A stretch of DNA of 64,000 nt from G963677325 sp963677325 (GCA_963677325.2 CAXXGM010000007.1:248001-312000), one strand, 5' to 3'. Shown: positions 25,194 to 33,160, numbered from the stretch's first letter. The notes: generated by a model from the sequence alone, not told the origin. Numbers and translations are program-made.

Positions 25194-25327
25194 ATTGTTA
25201 ATATGTGGACTTTATAGTCAGTAACATAAAAAGGAGCATACCAAATATCCATAGTCTTGTAATAGGCAACAGTCCAAGTGCTCGAAAGAATAATTGATAT
25301 CGACGTAATAATCGTAAATGTATTCAT
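25145..25327 (-). CDS. Small membrane protein (possibly the first half of a split gene)
   Basis: A 60-residue frame starting MNTFTIITSISIILSSTWTV, one hydrophobic helix and a second weak one. Its ATG overlaps the TGA-containing end of the CFI-box gene by 4 bases (25324-25327), a coupling typical of real translated starts. The C-terminal 15 residues may be out of frame (see the 24999-25193 entry). No family recognised. Confidence 0.45.
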   Translation of the reverse strand: MNTFTIITSISIILSSTWTVAYYKTMDIWYAPFYVTDYKVHILTICGLTIYGLTIFYVLV

Positions 25328-25944
25328 TTGGATGTTTTGAGATATTTTTTTTTGATATTTAAAACAATTGGATCAAGGATCACCTTTTTTAAAAATCTAT
25401 TGAAAGAATTCTTCTGCTCAAGAAATTTTGAGATAGAAGGCGAAACCAAATAATAAAATGAAACCAAATATCTTCCAGCTCTTGATTTCATAAGGATATT
25501 ATCTCTATACCATTTTAAAACAAGAACATTTTCACAAAGTGGGTCGCCATAGCAAACTGTAGCAATATAGCAACTATTTTTACGTTTTATACTTTTTTCA
25601 AATTCATGGTACTCTTTTATTCCGATATCAAAGCATGACTTACACAAATAAACAGATGGACCATTATACCAACTCCAATAGTACGAATAATGATAGGGCC
25701 CTTGTCTTGTCGGTATAGGTGAATCGCCGCAAATTGGACAAATACCAACATTTAAAAGACCTCGTCTATTCACCTCTTTCGCGTCTGATAAGGATTTAAC
25801 AGTCCAAAATCCAGAGTCTATAATTGCATCGAGCTGTTCTTCAGGTGTTTTTAGCTCAGCAAAAATATTGTATCGATTTGCCTGAATACATTTTAAAATT
25901 CCAGCATAATATTGTTTGAATTTCTCTTTATTTTTAATTTCCAT
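25324..25944 (-). CDS. Zinc-ribbon / CFI-box-CTERM protein
   Basis: A 206-residue protein. Two CxxC pairs (C69/C72 and C101/C104) probably bind zinc. Residues 124-175 match the CFI-box C-terminal domain: SCYIATVCYGDPLCENVLVL, then WYRDNILM, GRYLVSFYYLVSPSISKFL. That domain is found in many bacterial proteins of mixed architecture and its function is unknown. First gene of a five-frame minus-strand run. The IS630 element begins only 13 bases upstream of the start, so the native promoter has been displaced. Confidence 0.75.
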   Translation of the reverse strand: MEIKNKEKFKQYYAGILKCIQANRYNIFAELKTPEEQLDAIIDSGFWTVKSLSDAKEVNRRGLLNVGICPICGDSPIPTRQGPYHYSYYWSWYNGPSVYLCKSCFDIGIKEYHEFEKSIKRKNSCYIATVCYGDPLCENVLVLKWYRDNILMKSRAGRYLVSFYYLVSPSISKFLEQKNSFNRFLKKVILDPIVLNIKKKYLKTSK

Positions 25945-26012
25945 AATTTTAGATCTAGTGTTAAGTTAATTTTGATATGACGGTTTAATTGTGTAGCTTT
26001 ACCGAAAAACAC

Positions 26013-27148
26013 ATGGTACTTTATACAATTAAATTAAGCAAGAGTGAAGTTGAAGAGCTCAATAAAGTAATCAATAAAGGGAGCCATACTTCACAGGCCT
26101 TTCGTGCAGCGTATATTTTATTGAATTGCGATAAAGGCAAGTTCGCATCCGATGCCGACATTAAGAACATGGATATATGCAAGATTTTGCGGGTTGGAGA
26201 ACGGACCATTGACCGAGTCAAGAAAAAGTTCATTGAAGAAGGTTTTGATAGTGTTTTGGAACGACGGGCATCGCCACAGAATTACACCAAAAAGGCGGAT
26301 GGCGATCTTGAAGCAAAATTGGTGTCGCTCTGTTGCAGTGAGCCTCCTGAAGGATTTGCAAAATGGTCGCTGAGGCTTTTGGCCGACAAGATGGTTGAAC
26401 TGAGCTATATTGATTATATCTCACATGTAACAGTTGGCAAGATTCTAAAAAAAACGAACTTAAGCCTTGGAAAGTAAAGGGCTGGGTTATTCCTCCGGGA
26501 CAAAGCAGTGAATTTGTAGCTAATATGGAATATGTCCTGGATATTTACAAGCTGCCGTACGATGAAGATTATCCGGTTGTTTGTATGGATGAATCACCAA
26601 AACAGTTGATCGAAGAAGTTGCTTCAACACCGATCAAGCCTGGACAGGAAGCCCGATTGGATTATGAATACATCAGACATGGAATGGTCAATATTTTTAT
26701 GGCAAATGAACCGTTAAAAGGTAAAAGACTGGTTGAAATTACGGAATACAAAACAAAAAAAGACTGGGCCAAATTTATGAAGCGAATAGCCGATGAGATG
26801 CACCCTACTGCGAAAAAGATCAGATTGGTCATGGATAATTTCAAAACACATGATGCCTCTGCTTTTTATGAAACATTTGTGCCAGAAGAAGCCAAACGGC
26901 TCTGGGATAGGTTTGAGTTTATTTTTACACCAAAACATGGGAGTTGGCTAAATATGGCAGAAATCGAGCTTCACGTACTCAACGGACAATGTTTAAACCG
27001 GCATATTCCAACAATTGAGGAAATAAAATCAGAAGTAGAAGCATGGAAAAATCACAGAAACAATAAAACCGCTAAAATTAATTGGCAGTTTACAAACGAT
27101 CAGGCTCGCATCAAACTTAAAAGACTTTATCCGTCAATTTTAAATTAA
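26013..27148 (+). CDS. IS630-family DDE transposase expressed by -1 frameshift
   Basis: The first frame (26013-26477) is the helix-turn-helix DNA-binding part (FRAAYILLNCDKGKF...ILRVGERTIDRVKKKFIEEGFD, VGKILKK). The second frame (open from about 26453; first ATG 26525; stop 27148) is the catalytic RNase-H-like part with D in VVCMDES, D in LVMDNFKTHD and E in WLNMAEIE, a DDE triad. Joining at 26447-26453 gives the continuous sequence VGKILKKNELKPWKVKGW expected for the family, about 377 residues in total. Reading in zero frame only would give a 154-residue truncated product. Confidence 0.9.
26447..26453 (+). promoter_or_regulatory. A-AAA-AAA slippery heptamer
   Basis: Eight adenines at 26447-26454 are read CTA AAA AAA ACG in the zero frame, placing the heptamer A-AAA-AAA in the correct phase for -1 slippage. 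The new frame continues AAC GAA CTT AAG CCT TGG into the catalytic domain. No obvious SD-like stimulator was defined. Confidence 0.75.
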
Positions 27149-27190
27149 CACAACACTAGTTGTATCATTCTCAAAAAAAGAAGCGTGGGT

Positions 27191-27334
27191 ACTTAACATT
27201 ATCCGCATCTGAGGCACCGCCAAGCGCCCATCACACAAATAAGTCAAGCCCACGCCGTGGCGTGAGCGTTCGACCTTTTATTCTTGTGTGATTTCGAAAA
27301 TTGGCGGTTTTCAGATACAGAAAAAAAGTTAACG
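27191..27334. repeat. ~144-bp imperfect palindrome resembling an attC site
   Basis: ACTTAAC (27191-27197; fits RYYYAAC) and GTTAACG (27328-27334; near GTTRRRY, last positions off) bound two long complementary arms: ATCTGAGGCACCGCCAA...ATCACACAAATAA against TTCTTGTGTGAT...TTGGCGGTTTTCAGAT. The loop is CCCACGCCGTGGCGTGAG. Spacer bulges are present as in attC sites. It lies in the gene-free stretch 27157-27488, after the IS. No integrase is in the window, so attC identity is a hypothesis. Confidence 0.4.
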
Positions 27335-27488
27335 CTTAAATATATTTATAATTTAGAATCAATTCAATAGGCAATTTTCTTTTAAATGTTCCCTCAAAAT
27401 TAAAATCAATATTATGAAAAACAATATTTTTTTTTAAAAGATTTCGTAAAATTTAATACTAATTTTGACTTACACAATATGATTAAGT

Positions 27489-28373
27489 ATGGAACAAGAG
27501 GAAGATTTCACCCAAACTGATGAAGAGTTTAAGAAAGGCTTAAGAGAAATCATTGATTCATACTCGATGCCCAAAGAAATGCAGGACTGTTGGGAGAATT
27601 TGAAAGAATTCAGCAAAGGGGAATTATTAGCTAATAATCTTCAAAGCTTTGATGAGATATTTACCGAAACCGAATATCTAATGGCTCTATGCAAGAAGTA
27701 TCAGTATGATATTTTTATGACAAGGGAATTATTTTTAAAATACCAATTTCTCGATAATTCAGATAAGTATAACATAATAGATGGAATTCGGATTAGATCA
27801 CCCAAACGTTTGATGCTAATCTGGATTTATCAACTTACCAGCCATGAAAAAGAGACTTATCATTACGCGAATGAGTGCTTAGCACAAATTTTAGATGAAG
27901 ATGATTTTTCTGTTAAAGGAATTAATGATTATAGGAAAACTAAAACTGATCACTGTCAAATCTATCAGAATTCATCTAAATCTAAACCAATTGTAAATGA
28001 AGAAAATCCACAATCAAATTCTACAAGTAAGACAAAGGTTATTGAATATTTAAGTTGTATGTCTGAAAGAGATAGTCGACAACTTGTAAAAAGACTCTCT
28101 GAACCGGAATTTAATAAATTAATTAACTGGGTAACTTTTTATTTTGATAATGATTTATTATTACCTGAGATTAAAGATCCAATACAAACAGTCCATACAT
28201 CACAAGTATTTATTGTTTCGCAATTTGTATCCTGTTTTGACAATATAAAAGGTAAAGTACCCAAAAGACCTGATTCATTATTCGATTTAATGAGATTATG
28301 TTTTTACGAATTTCGTCATTACAAGATTTCAAATTTAAAAAGTGCAAATCGCAATAATTATAAAGTAAAATAA
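27489..28373 (+). CDS. Hypothetical protein of the accessory region
   Basis: A 294-residue, acidic, mostly helical protein (start MEQEEDFTQTDEEFKKGLRE). It has no signal peptide or membrane segment, and a low-complexity Ser/Asn/Lys linker near residue 165-180 divides two helical halves. No family recognised. A TAATTTTG box at 27460-27467 could be the -7 element of its promoter. It precedes the replication-type module by about 100 bases that contain ACGTAAACTCGTC/ACGTAAATACGTC direct repeats (about 28387-28430). Confidence 0.55.
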   Translation: MEQEEDFTQTDEEFKKGLREIIDSYSMPKEMQDCWENLKEFSKGELLANNLQSFDEIFTETEYLMALCKKYQYDIFMTRELFLKYQFLDNSDKYNIIDGIRIRSPKRLMLIWIYQLTSHEKETYHYANECLAQILDEDDFSVKGINDYRKTKTDHCQIYQNSSKSKPIVNEENPQSNSTSKTKVIEYLSCMSERDSRQLVKRLSEPEFNKLINWVTFYFDNDLLLPEIKDPIQTVHTSQVFIVSQFVSCFDNIKGKVPKRPDSLFDLMRLCFYEFRHYKISNLKSANRNNYKVK

Positions 28374-28475
28374 AAAAATAGTTACTACGTAAACTCGTCG
28401 ATCTTCCGTAATACATACGTAAATACGTCTATTAGCATTGTCCGAAGTTATATACAATTAAAAAAATTCGGAACA

Positions 28476-29036
28476 ATGAAACAATTTTCTTTCTTGGGTT
28501 TGCCCCAATCCGTCGCAGAGCTTCACCGAAAGCTTGACAACATCCACAAACTTTTATTAGCGCCAGAAGATGGTTTAAAAAATCCTCCAGATCCTGATCC
28601 TGATTGGGATTTCTTTCATTCAATCTCAGAGGTAGCAGATTTTTTTGAAGTTCCCTATTCTACAGCCCGGGGCTGGTACCGATCCGGCAGAATAAAGGGC
28701 ATAAAAGGGCGTTTGAATGTCAAATTTTACATCCCTGACGTTCTTGCCGCTATAGCAAATGATGATATCATTGGCTACTACGCTACCAGGCTATCAGAGA
28801 AGTACCCACCTGCCGAAGAAAAGAAACAACCTCTAAAAGAGCCGGAAATCTTTATTGAAACAGAACTCTTCCCCAATCGCTTCTTTTTTATTCGCTTAAA
28901 ATACCAGGGCTGGAAAACCACTGTAGTTTGCATACCTGAGATTTGGGATAATCAGGATGATATCAGGGCATTGGTATACGAAGTTATATTAGCTCAACAC
29001 GATCGGAAACCGTTCCGCATTGCACCAATCTTCTAA
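28476..29036 (+). CDS. Helix-turn-helix (excisionase/MerR-like) protein
   Basis: A 186-residue protein with a central DNA-binding domain (about residues 49-95): SISEVADFFEVPYSTARGWYRSGRIKGI then a wing FYIPDVLAAI. The N-terminal 30 residues form a helix (LPQSVAELHRKLDNIHKLLL) also seen in the small HTH protein at 31206. The C-terminal ~80 residues are beta-rich and unassigned. It is the first gene of a compact module with the ATPase (12 bases away), typical of integrated Bacteroidota mobile elements. Confidence 0.75.
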   Translation: MKQFSFLGLPQSVAELHRKLDNIHKLLLAPEDGLKNPPDPDPDWDFFHSISEVADFFEVPYSTARGWYRSGRIKGIKGRLNVKFYIPDVLAAIANDDIIGYYATRLSEKYPPAEEKKQPLKEPEIFIETELFPNRFFFIRLKYQGWKTTVVCIPEIWDNQDDIRALVYEVILAQHDRKPFRIAPIF

Positions 29037-29047
29037 AACTCTTTTCA

Positions 29048-30148
29048 ATGGAAAATACACTTATTAGTTCCCCTCAGCCGGATTTAAATCCCCAATTTGA
29101 TTTTGATATCTTAAACCCTAAAAAGATACAAAACCATGTTACAGACATTTTAAATCACGAGGGTTTATCTGAAGATTTGAAAGCAAGAATGATTAGGATC
29201 TCTGACGTCTATCCCGAAAATGACTTTTTATTAAAAAGAAATGGCATTGGATGTATATCCCGGGGTGATATTATCGTATTGAAAGGGCCCGCTAAAGCAG
29301 GCAAAAGTAATTTTTTCATATGCTTGTGTTCGGCCTTGCTTGGAGGTGAGCTTTTCGGTTTTGAGTTGACAAAAGAAGGGTTGAAAATCTTATATATAGA
29401 CACGGAGCAAAACCCCGTCGACACCTCAATTTTAACACGGAAAGTCCATGCACTTTGCAAACATTTCGACAAATCAGATCATCCTCTTTTTCATGCTTCT
29501 AATCTCCGAAGCGACAGTGCGGACGAAAGATGTATATTTATTCTTGAGCTTGTCAGATACTTGATGCCAGATATTCTGATCATAGATGGTACCAAAGATT
29601 TAATCGCATCCGGAGACGTTAACGATGCAAAGGGATCGGGAAAAGTGATGCAATTTTTGATGTCTCTTACCAAAAATTACAACCTGGCGCTTCTTACCAG
29701 TTTGCACATTAACAAAGGAGATTCAAATATTCGCGGACACATTGGAACAGAAATTCTTAACAAGTGTTCTGAATGTTGGCAGATCAGTAAATCGGGAGAA
29801 ATATTTGATGTCAGACAATCTGATTGTAGACATCTTTCTGTGCCCGGTTTTAGCTTTAAATATAACGATGAAAATCTTCTCGTCCCGGTTGATCATAGGC
29901 TTCCAATGACAAAAGAAAAACCTGAAAAAAACAAATTCATCGAGACCTTCCGTAAATGCCTGCCTTATGGTGTCAGCTTAACATTCACTGAATTAAAGGA
30001 GAATATTGTTCTTGAAACCAAGTGTAAACCAAAAACTGCTGAAAGCAAGATGACCAAGGCTGTTAATGATGGCCTCATCAAAAAAGATGCTGTTAACGGA
30101 AGATATGAATTTAACCATCAAAATGAAATGGTATTACCCCTACCCTAA
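29048..30148 (+). CDS. RecA/RepA-like AAA ATPase (plasmid-type replicative helicase family)
   Basis: A 366-residue protein with Walker A GPAKAGKS (residues 80-87), a Walker-B-like ILYIDTEQ, a later DILIIDGTKDL strand and an LALLTSLHINKG motif, all as in RepA/DnaB-related hexameric ATPases of plasmids and integrated elements. The C-terminal ~80 residues look like a winged-helix domain (CLPYGVSLTFTELKENIVLE). Upstream is the HTH gene; downstream is the DUF6371 primase-like gene. The coding end (VLPLP) runs into the CCCTAA-type palindrome. It probably drives replication or maintenance of the element. Confidence 0.8.
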   Translation: MENTLISSPQPDLNPQFDFDILNPKKIQNHVTDILNHEGLSEDLKARMIRISDVYPENDFLLKRNGIGCISRGDIIVLKGPAKAGKSNFFICLCSALLGGELFGFELTKEGLKILYIDTEQNPVDTSILTRKVHALCKHFDKSDHPLFHASNLRSDSADERCIFILELVRYLMPDILIIDGTKDLIASGDVNDAKGSGKVMQFLMSLTKNYNLALLTSLHINKGDSNIRGHIGTEILNKCSECWQISKSGEIFDVRQSDCRHLSVPGFSFKYNDENLLVPVDHRLPMTKEKPEKNKFIETFRKCLPYGVSLTFTELKENIVLETKCKPKTAESKMTKAVNDGLIKKDAVNGRYEFNHQNEMVLPLP

Positions 30149-30194
30149 ACCCTTACCCCTATATATAGGGGAATAGGGTTATTAGGGTTAAGGT
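30136..30194. repeat. CCCTAA/TTAGGG palindrome between ATPase and primase-like genes
   Basis: ACCCCTACCCTAAACCCTTA followed by CCCCTATATATAGGGG and TAGGGTTATTAGGGTTAAGG forms an imperfect inverted repeat of about 59 bases made of CCCTA words. It overlaps the ATPase stop codon. It could be a terminator, an iteron-like origin or a protein-binding site; its place between replication genes makes the origin idea worth testing. Confidence 0.6.
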
Positions 30195-30229
30195 GATTAA
30201 TACATTTTACTAATTCAATTCACATTGAT

Positions 30230-31180
30230 ATGAAAAATTACAATTTTGAATTACAAAAATATCACGGTTCAGCAAGCAGGTATAATTGTCCTTCCTGCGG
30301 TAAAAAAACTTTCACTCGTTATATTGATAAGGAAACAGGAAAAATGATTGATGCTTCTGTCGGAAGGTGTGACAGACAGGATAAATGCGGTTACCACTAC
30401 ACTCCTGGAGAGTACTTCAGGAAAACCAATTTTTCCGTTGATGCACTAATTCCAAAACCTCCTGTGCCGATAAGGATACCAAAACCCCCAATTTCATACT
30501 TACCATTTGATGTTTTAAAATCTTCTTTGGGAAATTATCATTGCAATTACTTTATTTCTTTTCTGATTTCTTTATTCGGCAAGGAAATCACGGAGAAGCT
30601 CACCGCCAAATATTTTATCGGAACATCTTCCCATTGGCTAAATTCCACTGTATTCTGGCAAATTGATCTCCAGGGTAGAATCAGGACAGGAAAGATCATA
30701 CTCTATGATCCCGTCACAGGTAGGAGAGTTAAGGAGCCCATCAATCATGTGGGCTGGTTGCATAATGATTTGAAAATCCCCGATTTCGAACTCTCTCAGT
30801 GTTTATTCGGTGAACATTTACTGAAAGATACATCCAAGCCTGTTGCCATAGTTGAAAGCGAAAAAACTGCAATCATCGCCAGCCGCTATCTCCCTCAACT
30901 AATATGGTTAGCTACCGGAGGTAAAGAAAACCTGAATGAAAAGAAATGCGCTGTATTGAAAGGCAGGAATGTTATCCTTTTTCCGGACCTGAAAGCTTTT
31001 GATAAATGGAGCAATAAGTCAAAAGAGCTTTCACTTACGATGCCTGACACAAGATTCACCGTTTCTGACTTGCTTGAAAAAGCTGCAAATGAAGAAGAAA
31101 AAGATGAGGGATTGGATATTGCCGATTACCTCGTAAAATTTAATTGGCGGGAATTCAGGAGTAGGGTAGAACCCTTTTAA
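30230..31180 (+). CDS. DUF6371 primase-like zinc-finger/Toprim-type protein
   Basis: A 316-residue protein. The N-terminal zinc finger (C20, C23, C47, C53 with nearby H56; YNCPSCGKKTFTRYID...VGRCDRQDKCGYHYTPGEYF) resembles the CHC2-like finger of bacterial and element primases. The C-terminal half contains PVAIVESEKTAIIAS (Toprim-type acidic strand), LIWLATGGKENL and VILFPDLKAFDKW, the DxD-type second half of a Toprim fold. This architecture is the DUF6371 family. Together with the ATPase it forms a primase/helicase pair of an integrated replicon. Confidence 0.78.
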   Translation: MKNYNFELQKYHGSASRYNCPSCGKKTFTRYIDKETGKMIDASVGRCDRQDKCGYHYTPGEYFRKTNFSVDALIPKPPVPIRIPKPPISYLPFDVLKSSLGNYHCNYFISFLISLFGKEITEKLTAKYFIGTSSHWLNSTVFWQIDLQGRIRTGKIILYDPVTGRRVKEPINHVGWLHNDLKIPDFELSQCLFGEHLLKDTSKPVAIVESEKTAIIASRYLPQLIWLATGGKENLNEKKCAVLKGRNVILFPDLKAFDKWSNKSKELSLTMPDTRFTVSDLLEKAANEEEKDEGLDIADYLVKFNWREFRSRVEPF

Positions 31181-31205
31181 ACCAAAATCTTAAAAACACA
31201 ATTAT

Positions 31206-31487
31206 ATGGAAGAAATTATATTCGAAATCATCAAAGCCATCAACAGGCTTAAAGACAAAATCGATCAGAACTCGGCTAAGATCGACTGCTTAATAAATAA
31301 ATCCTCTCAACAGCCGGATAGTAAATATGTGGAGGAAGAAGGCGCATGTAGAATTCTGAAGATCAGTCCTCGTACTCTGGCAAAGCTAAGAGTGGCGAAG
31401 AAAATTCTATACATCAAAAATGGTCATAAAATTCAGTATCTCATTTCCGACTTGTATGAATACCTCGCCAGCAACATCAAACAGTAG
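31206..31487 (+). CDS. Small helix-turn-helix protein (excisionase-like)
   Basis: A 93-residue protein. Residues 1-33 form a charged coiled helix (IFEIIKAINRLKDKIDQNSAK). The rest is a MerR-type HTH_17 domain: EEGACRILKISPRTLAKLRVAKKI, then IQYLISDLYEYLAS. It closes the accessory module, 25 bases after the primase-like gene. Such small HTH proteins are usually excisionase or element-control proteins. Confidence 0.75.
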   Translation: MEEIIFEIIKAINRLKDKIDQNSAKIDCLINKSSQQPDSKYVEEEGACRILKISPRTLAKLRVAKKILYIKNGHKIQYLISDLYEYLASNIKQ

Positions 31488-31529
31488 GCCTCCAATACGT
31501 CCGAAACAATGAACCGCCCATTGCACCGG

Positions 31530-31596
31530 TTCGTGTAAATTCGTCTCTAATTCGTGAAATTGCTTTTTAAACTGCAACTAACTGCAACTAACTGCA
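31530..31596. repeat. ATTCGTG-type repeat and tandem ACTGCAACTA decamers
   Basis: TTCGTGTAAATTCGTCTCTA followed by ATTCGTGAAATT (31530-31561) is a close copy of the arm at 40589-40620. It is followed by two and a half decamers ACTGCAACTA (31571-31596). A further direct repeat CAGGGTGCTA occurs twice at about 31663-31685. The rest of 31488-31756 shows no gene. Confidence 0.65.
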
Positions 31597-31756
31597 TATT
31601 TAATTGAAATCATGGTTATTGTACCTCCCCTCCTTACCTTTATATCAATTCAGAACGCTCCTGCCAGGGTGCTAACAGGGTGCTACCTCCCTTCTCTCTG
31701 GTTTTGGTGCTCTAACGAAGAAAAATATTTTATTAACTCATTTAAATTAATTCATC

Positions 31757-32398
31757 ATGGCAATCGTTAAAGAATCCCCCATTGGGGTAATCAGTGGAAG
31801 ATTAGGCCAGATCGCCGGTGCCAAATGGAAAGGCATCAACTACCTCAGGATTATCCCCGCTTCAGTAGCAAATCCTCAAACAACAAGGCAGTTAACCCAG
31901 CGTCAGAAGTTCTCCCTCACCATGAGCTTCCTTCAGCCCATGAGCCAGTTCCTTAAAATCGGCTTCAAGGATTTCGCTGTAAGGCAGACGGGTATGAACG
32001 CCGCCTTCGCGTACAACATCAAAAACGCGGTCACCGGCGCTTATCCGAACTTTGCGATTGACTACGCCAACGCCCTCGTCTCCCGCGGCGAACTTGCCCC
32101 TGCCCTTAACCAGGCAGCAGCCTCATCCGTCGCCGGAACCGTCGTCTTCACCTGGGACGACAACACCGGAGAAATCGCCTCCGCCACAACCGACAAGACC
32201 CTCTTGATCGTTTACAATCCGGTCAAACATCAGGCTGTAACCGTCAACGAACTCGCCGAACGTGCCGATGGAACCCAGACCATCACCGTCCCCGACTCCT
32301 TCTCCGGAGACCTGGTACAGTGCTACATCGCCTTCATCGACACCGATGGTGTTCAGATTTCAAACTCCGGCTTCGCCGGCGCCGTTACCGTCGTGTAA
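31757..32398 (+). CDS. DUF6266 family protein
   Basis: A 213-residue protein beginning MAIVKESPIGVISGRLGQIA, the conserved DUF6266 start. A helical middle follows (FLQPMSQFLKIGFKDFA), and the C-terminal half looks like an Ig/fibronectin-type sandwich (TVVFTWDDNTGEIASATTDK...LLIVYNPVKHQAV). The family is common and often multi-copy in Bacteroidota; its function is unknown. Codons end mostly in C or G here (many GCC, ACC, ATC and AAC), unlike the AT-rich genes on either side, which suggests high expression or foreign origin. It is followed by a strong terminator. Confidence 0.85.
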   Translation: MAIVKESPIGVISGRLGQIAGAKWKGINYLRIIPASVANPQTTRQLTQRQKFSLTMSFLQPMSQFLKIGFKDFAVRQTGMNAAFAYNIKNAVTGAYPNFAIDYANALVSRGELAPALNQAAASSVAGTVVFTWDDNTGEIASATTDKTLLIVYNPVKHQAVTVNELAERADGTQTITVPDSFSGDLVQCYIAFIDTDGVQISNSGFAGAVTVV

Positions 32399-32431
32399 CA
32401 TCTCTGTGTTTTTAATCTTGGCAATCTTTAT

Positions 32432-32457
32432 GGGCGACCCTCTGTGGTCGCCCTTTT
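32432..32457 (+). terminator. Intrinsic terminator after the DUF6266 gene
   Basis: GGGCGACC (32432-32439), a CTCTGT loop, then GGTCGCCC (32446-32453) and TTTT, a perfect 8-bp GC-rich stem with a T run 34 bases after the stop codon. Confidence 0.9.
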
Positions 32458-32681
32458 GCTCTTTCCGCTTTTGTAGCTCCTCCAGACTCATAATACTCCT
32501 GTTTTTCTACAATCGACTTATGTTTTCAGGTCAGAGTCTATGGGTCTGCTATATGTTTTCAGTAAGTAGAAAACTTCATGATCACTCATCTCATCACTCA
32601 GTGACACAGGCTTGGCAGAATTACACTTGGAAACGCAGAACTTTGAATTATCTTTATTAAATTTGTTTCAAAAGTAAATAC

Positions 32682-32885
32682 ATGGCTACTATCGTTATAA
32701 AACTTGATGCTAAAGCCAACCAGGATAAATTGATTGAGGCAATAGAGATGCTGAAAGGGGTTAAAAGCGTTACAATTGCCGATTCGCAGGAAATTGAAGA
32801 CAGATTATTGGCAAAGGAAATGACTGCATCGCGTAGAAGCGGTAAAGGTAACAAAGACAAAGTCATGGACTTTTTAAAAAAATAG
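32682..32885 (+). CDS. Antitoxin of a RelBE/ParDE-like module
   Basis: A 67-residue protein (MATIVIKLDAKANQDKLIEA) with an N-terminal strand-helix dimerisation part and a basic C-terminus ending VMDFLKK. The next gene, 2 bases downstream, is a RelE/ParE-type toxin, so it is assigned as the antitoxin by context. A TAAATTTG box at 32658-32665 may be its -7 promoter element, though the matching TTTG is poorly spaced. Autoregulation by the pair is expected from the family. Confidence 0.75.
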   Translation: MATIVIKLDAKANQDKLIEAIEMLKGVKSVTIADSQEIEDRLLAKEMTASRRSGKGNKDKVMDFLKK

Positions 32886-32887
32886 CC

Positions 32888-33157
32888 ATGTATTTTGAAA
32901 CCTCGAAGCAATTTGATAAGATGGTCTTCAAAATTAAAGACAAAGCTATTAAAGTAAGACTCAGGAAAATTATCGAAAAGGTTGCTTCATCAAAAAACCT
33001 GGATGAAATTCCTAATCTCAAACCGCTTACAGGTCACCCCGGATATTACAGAATCAAATTTGGAGATTATCGTGTGGGAATTTCATTAGAGGAAAATACT
33101 GTGTGGTTTCTCTATTTTGGGAAAAGAGATGAGGGTACGTATAAAAAATTTCCTTAA
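32888..33157 (+). CDS. RelE/ParE-family toxin
   Basis: An 89-residue protein with the compact RelE fold pattern: MYFETSKQFDKMVFKIKDK, a helix pair, then LKPLTGHPGYYRIKFGDYRVGISLE and WFLYFGKRDEGTYKKFP at the end. The YRIKFGDYRVG segment is the family signature. It is coupled to the antitoxin (2-base gap) and followed 3 bases later by a glycosyltransferase gene, which may therefore be transcribed with it. Confidence 0.85.
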   Translation: MYFETSKQFDKMVFKIKDKAIKVRLRKIIEKVASSKNLDEIPNLKPLTGHPGYYRIKFGDYRVGISLEENTVWFLYFGKRDEGTYKKFP

Positions 33158-33160
33158 CTC

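Larger units (their letters stand above)
25958..27156 (+). mobile_element. IS630-family insertion sequence
   Basis: A 1199-bp element flanked by TA at 25956-25957 and 27157-27158, the target duplication of this family. The terminal inverted repeats are about 28 bp: GTGTTAAGTTAATTTTGATA at the left and the complement of TAAATTAACACAACAC at the right, both ending in TGACGG inward. It encodes one transposase split over two frames. The inverted ends and TA duplication appear intact, so it may be active. Confidence 0.9.

Noticed and set aside
30136..30194. Telomere-like repeat
   Set aside because: CCCTAA words are few, imperfect and arranged as a palindrome inside a bacterial chromosome.
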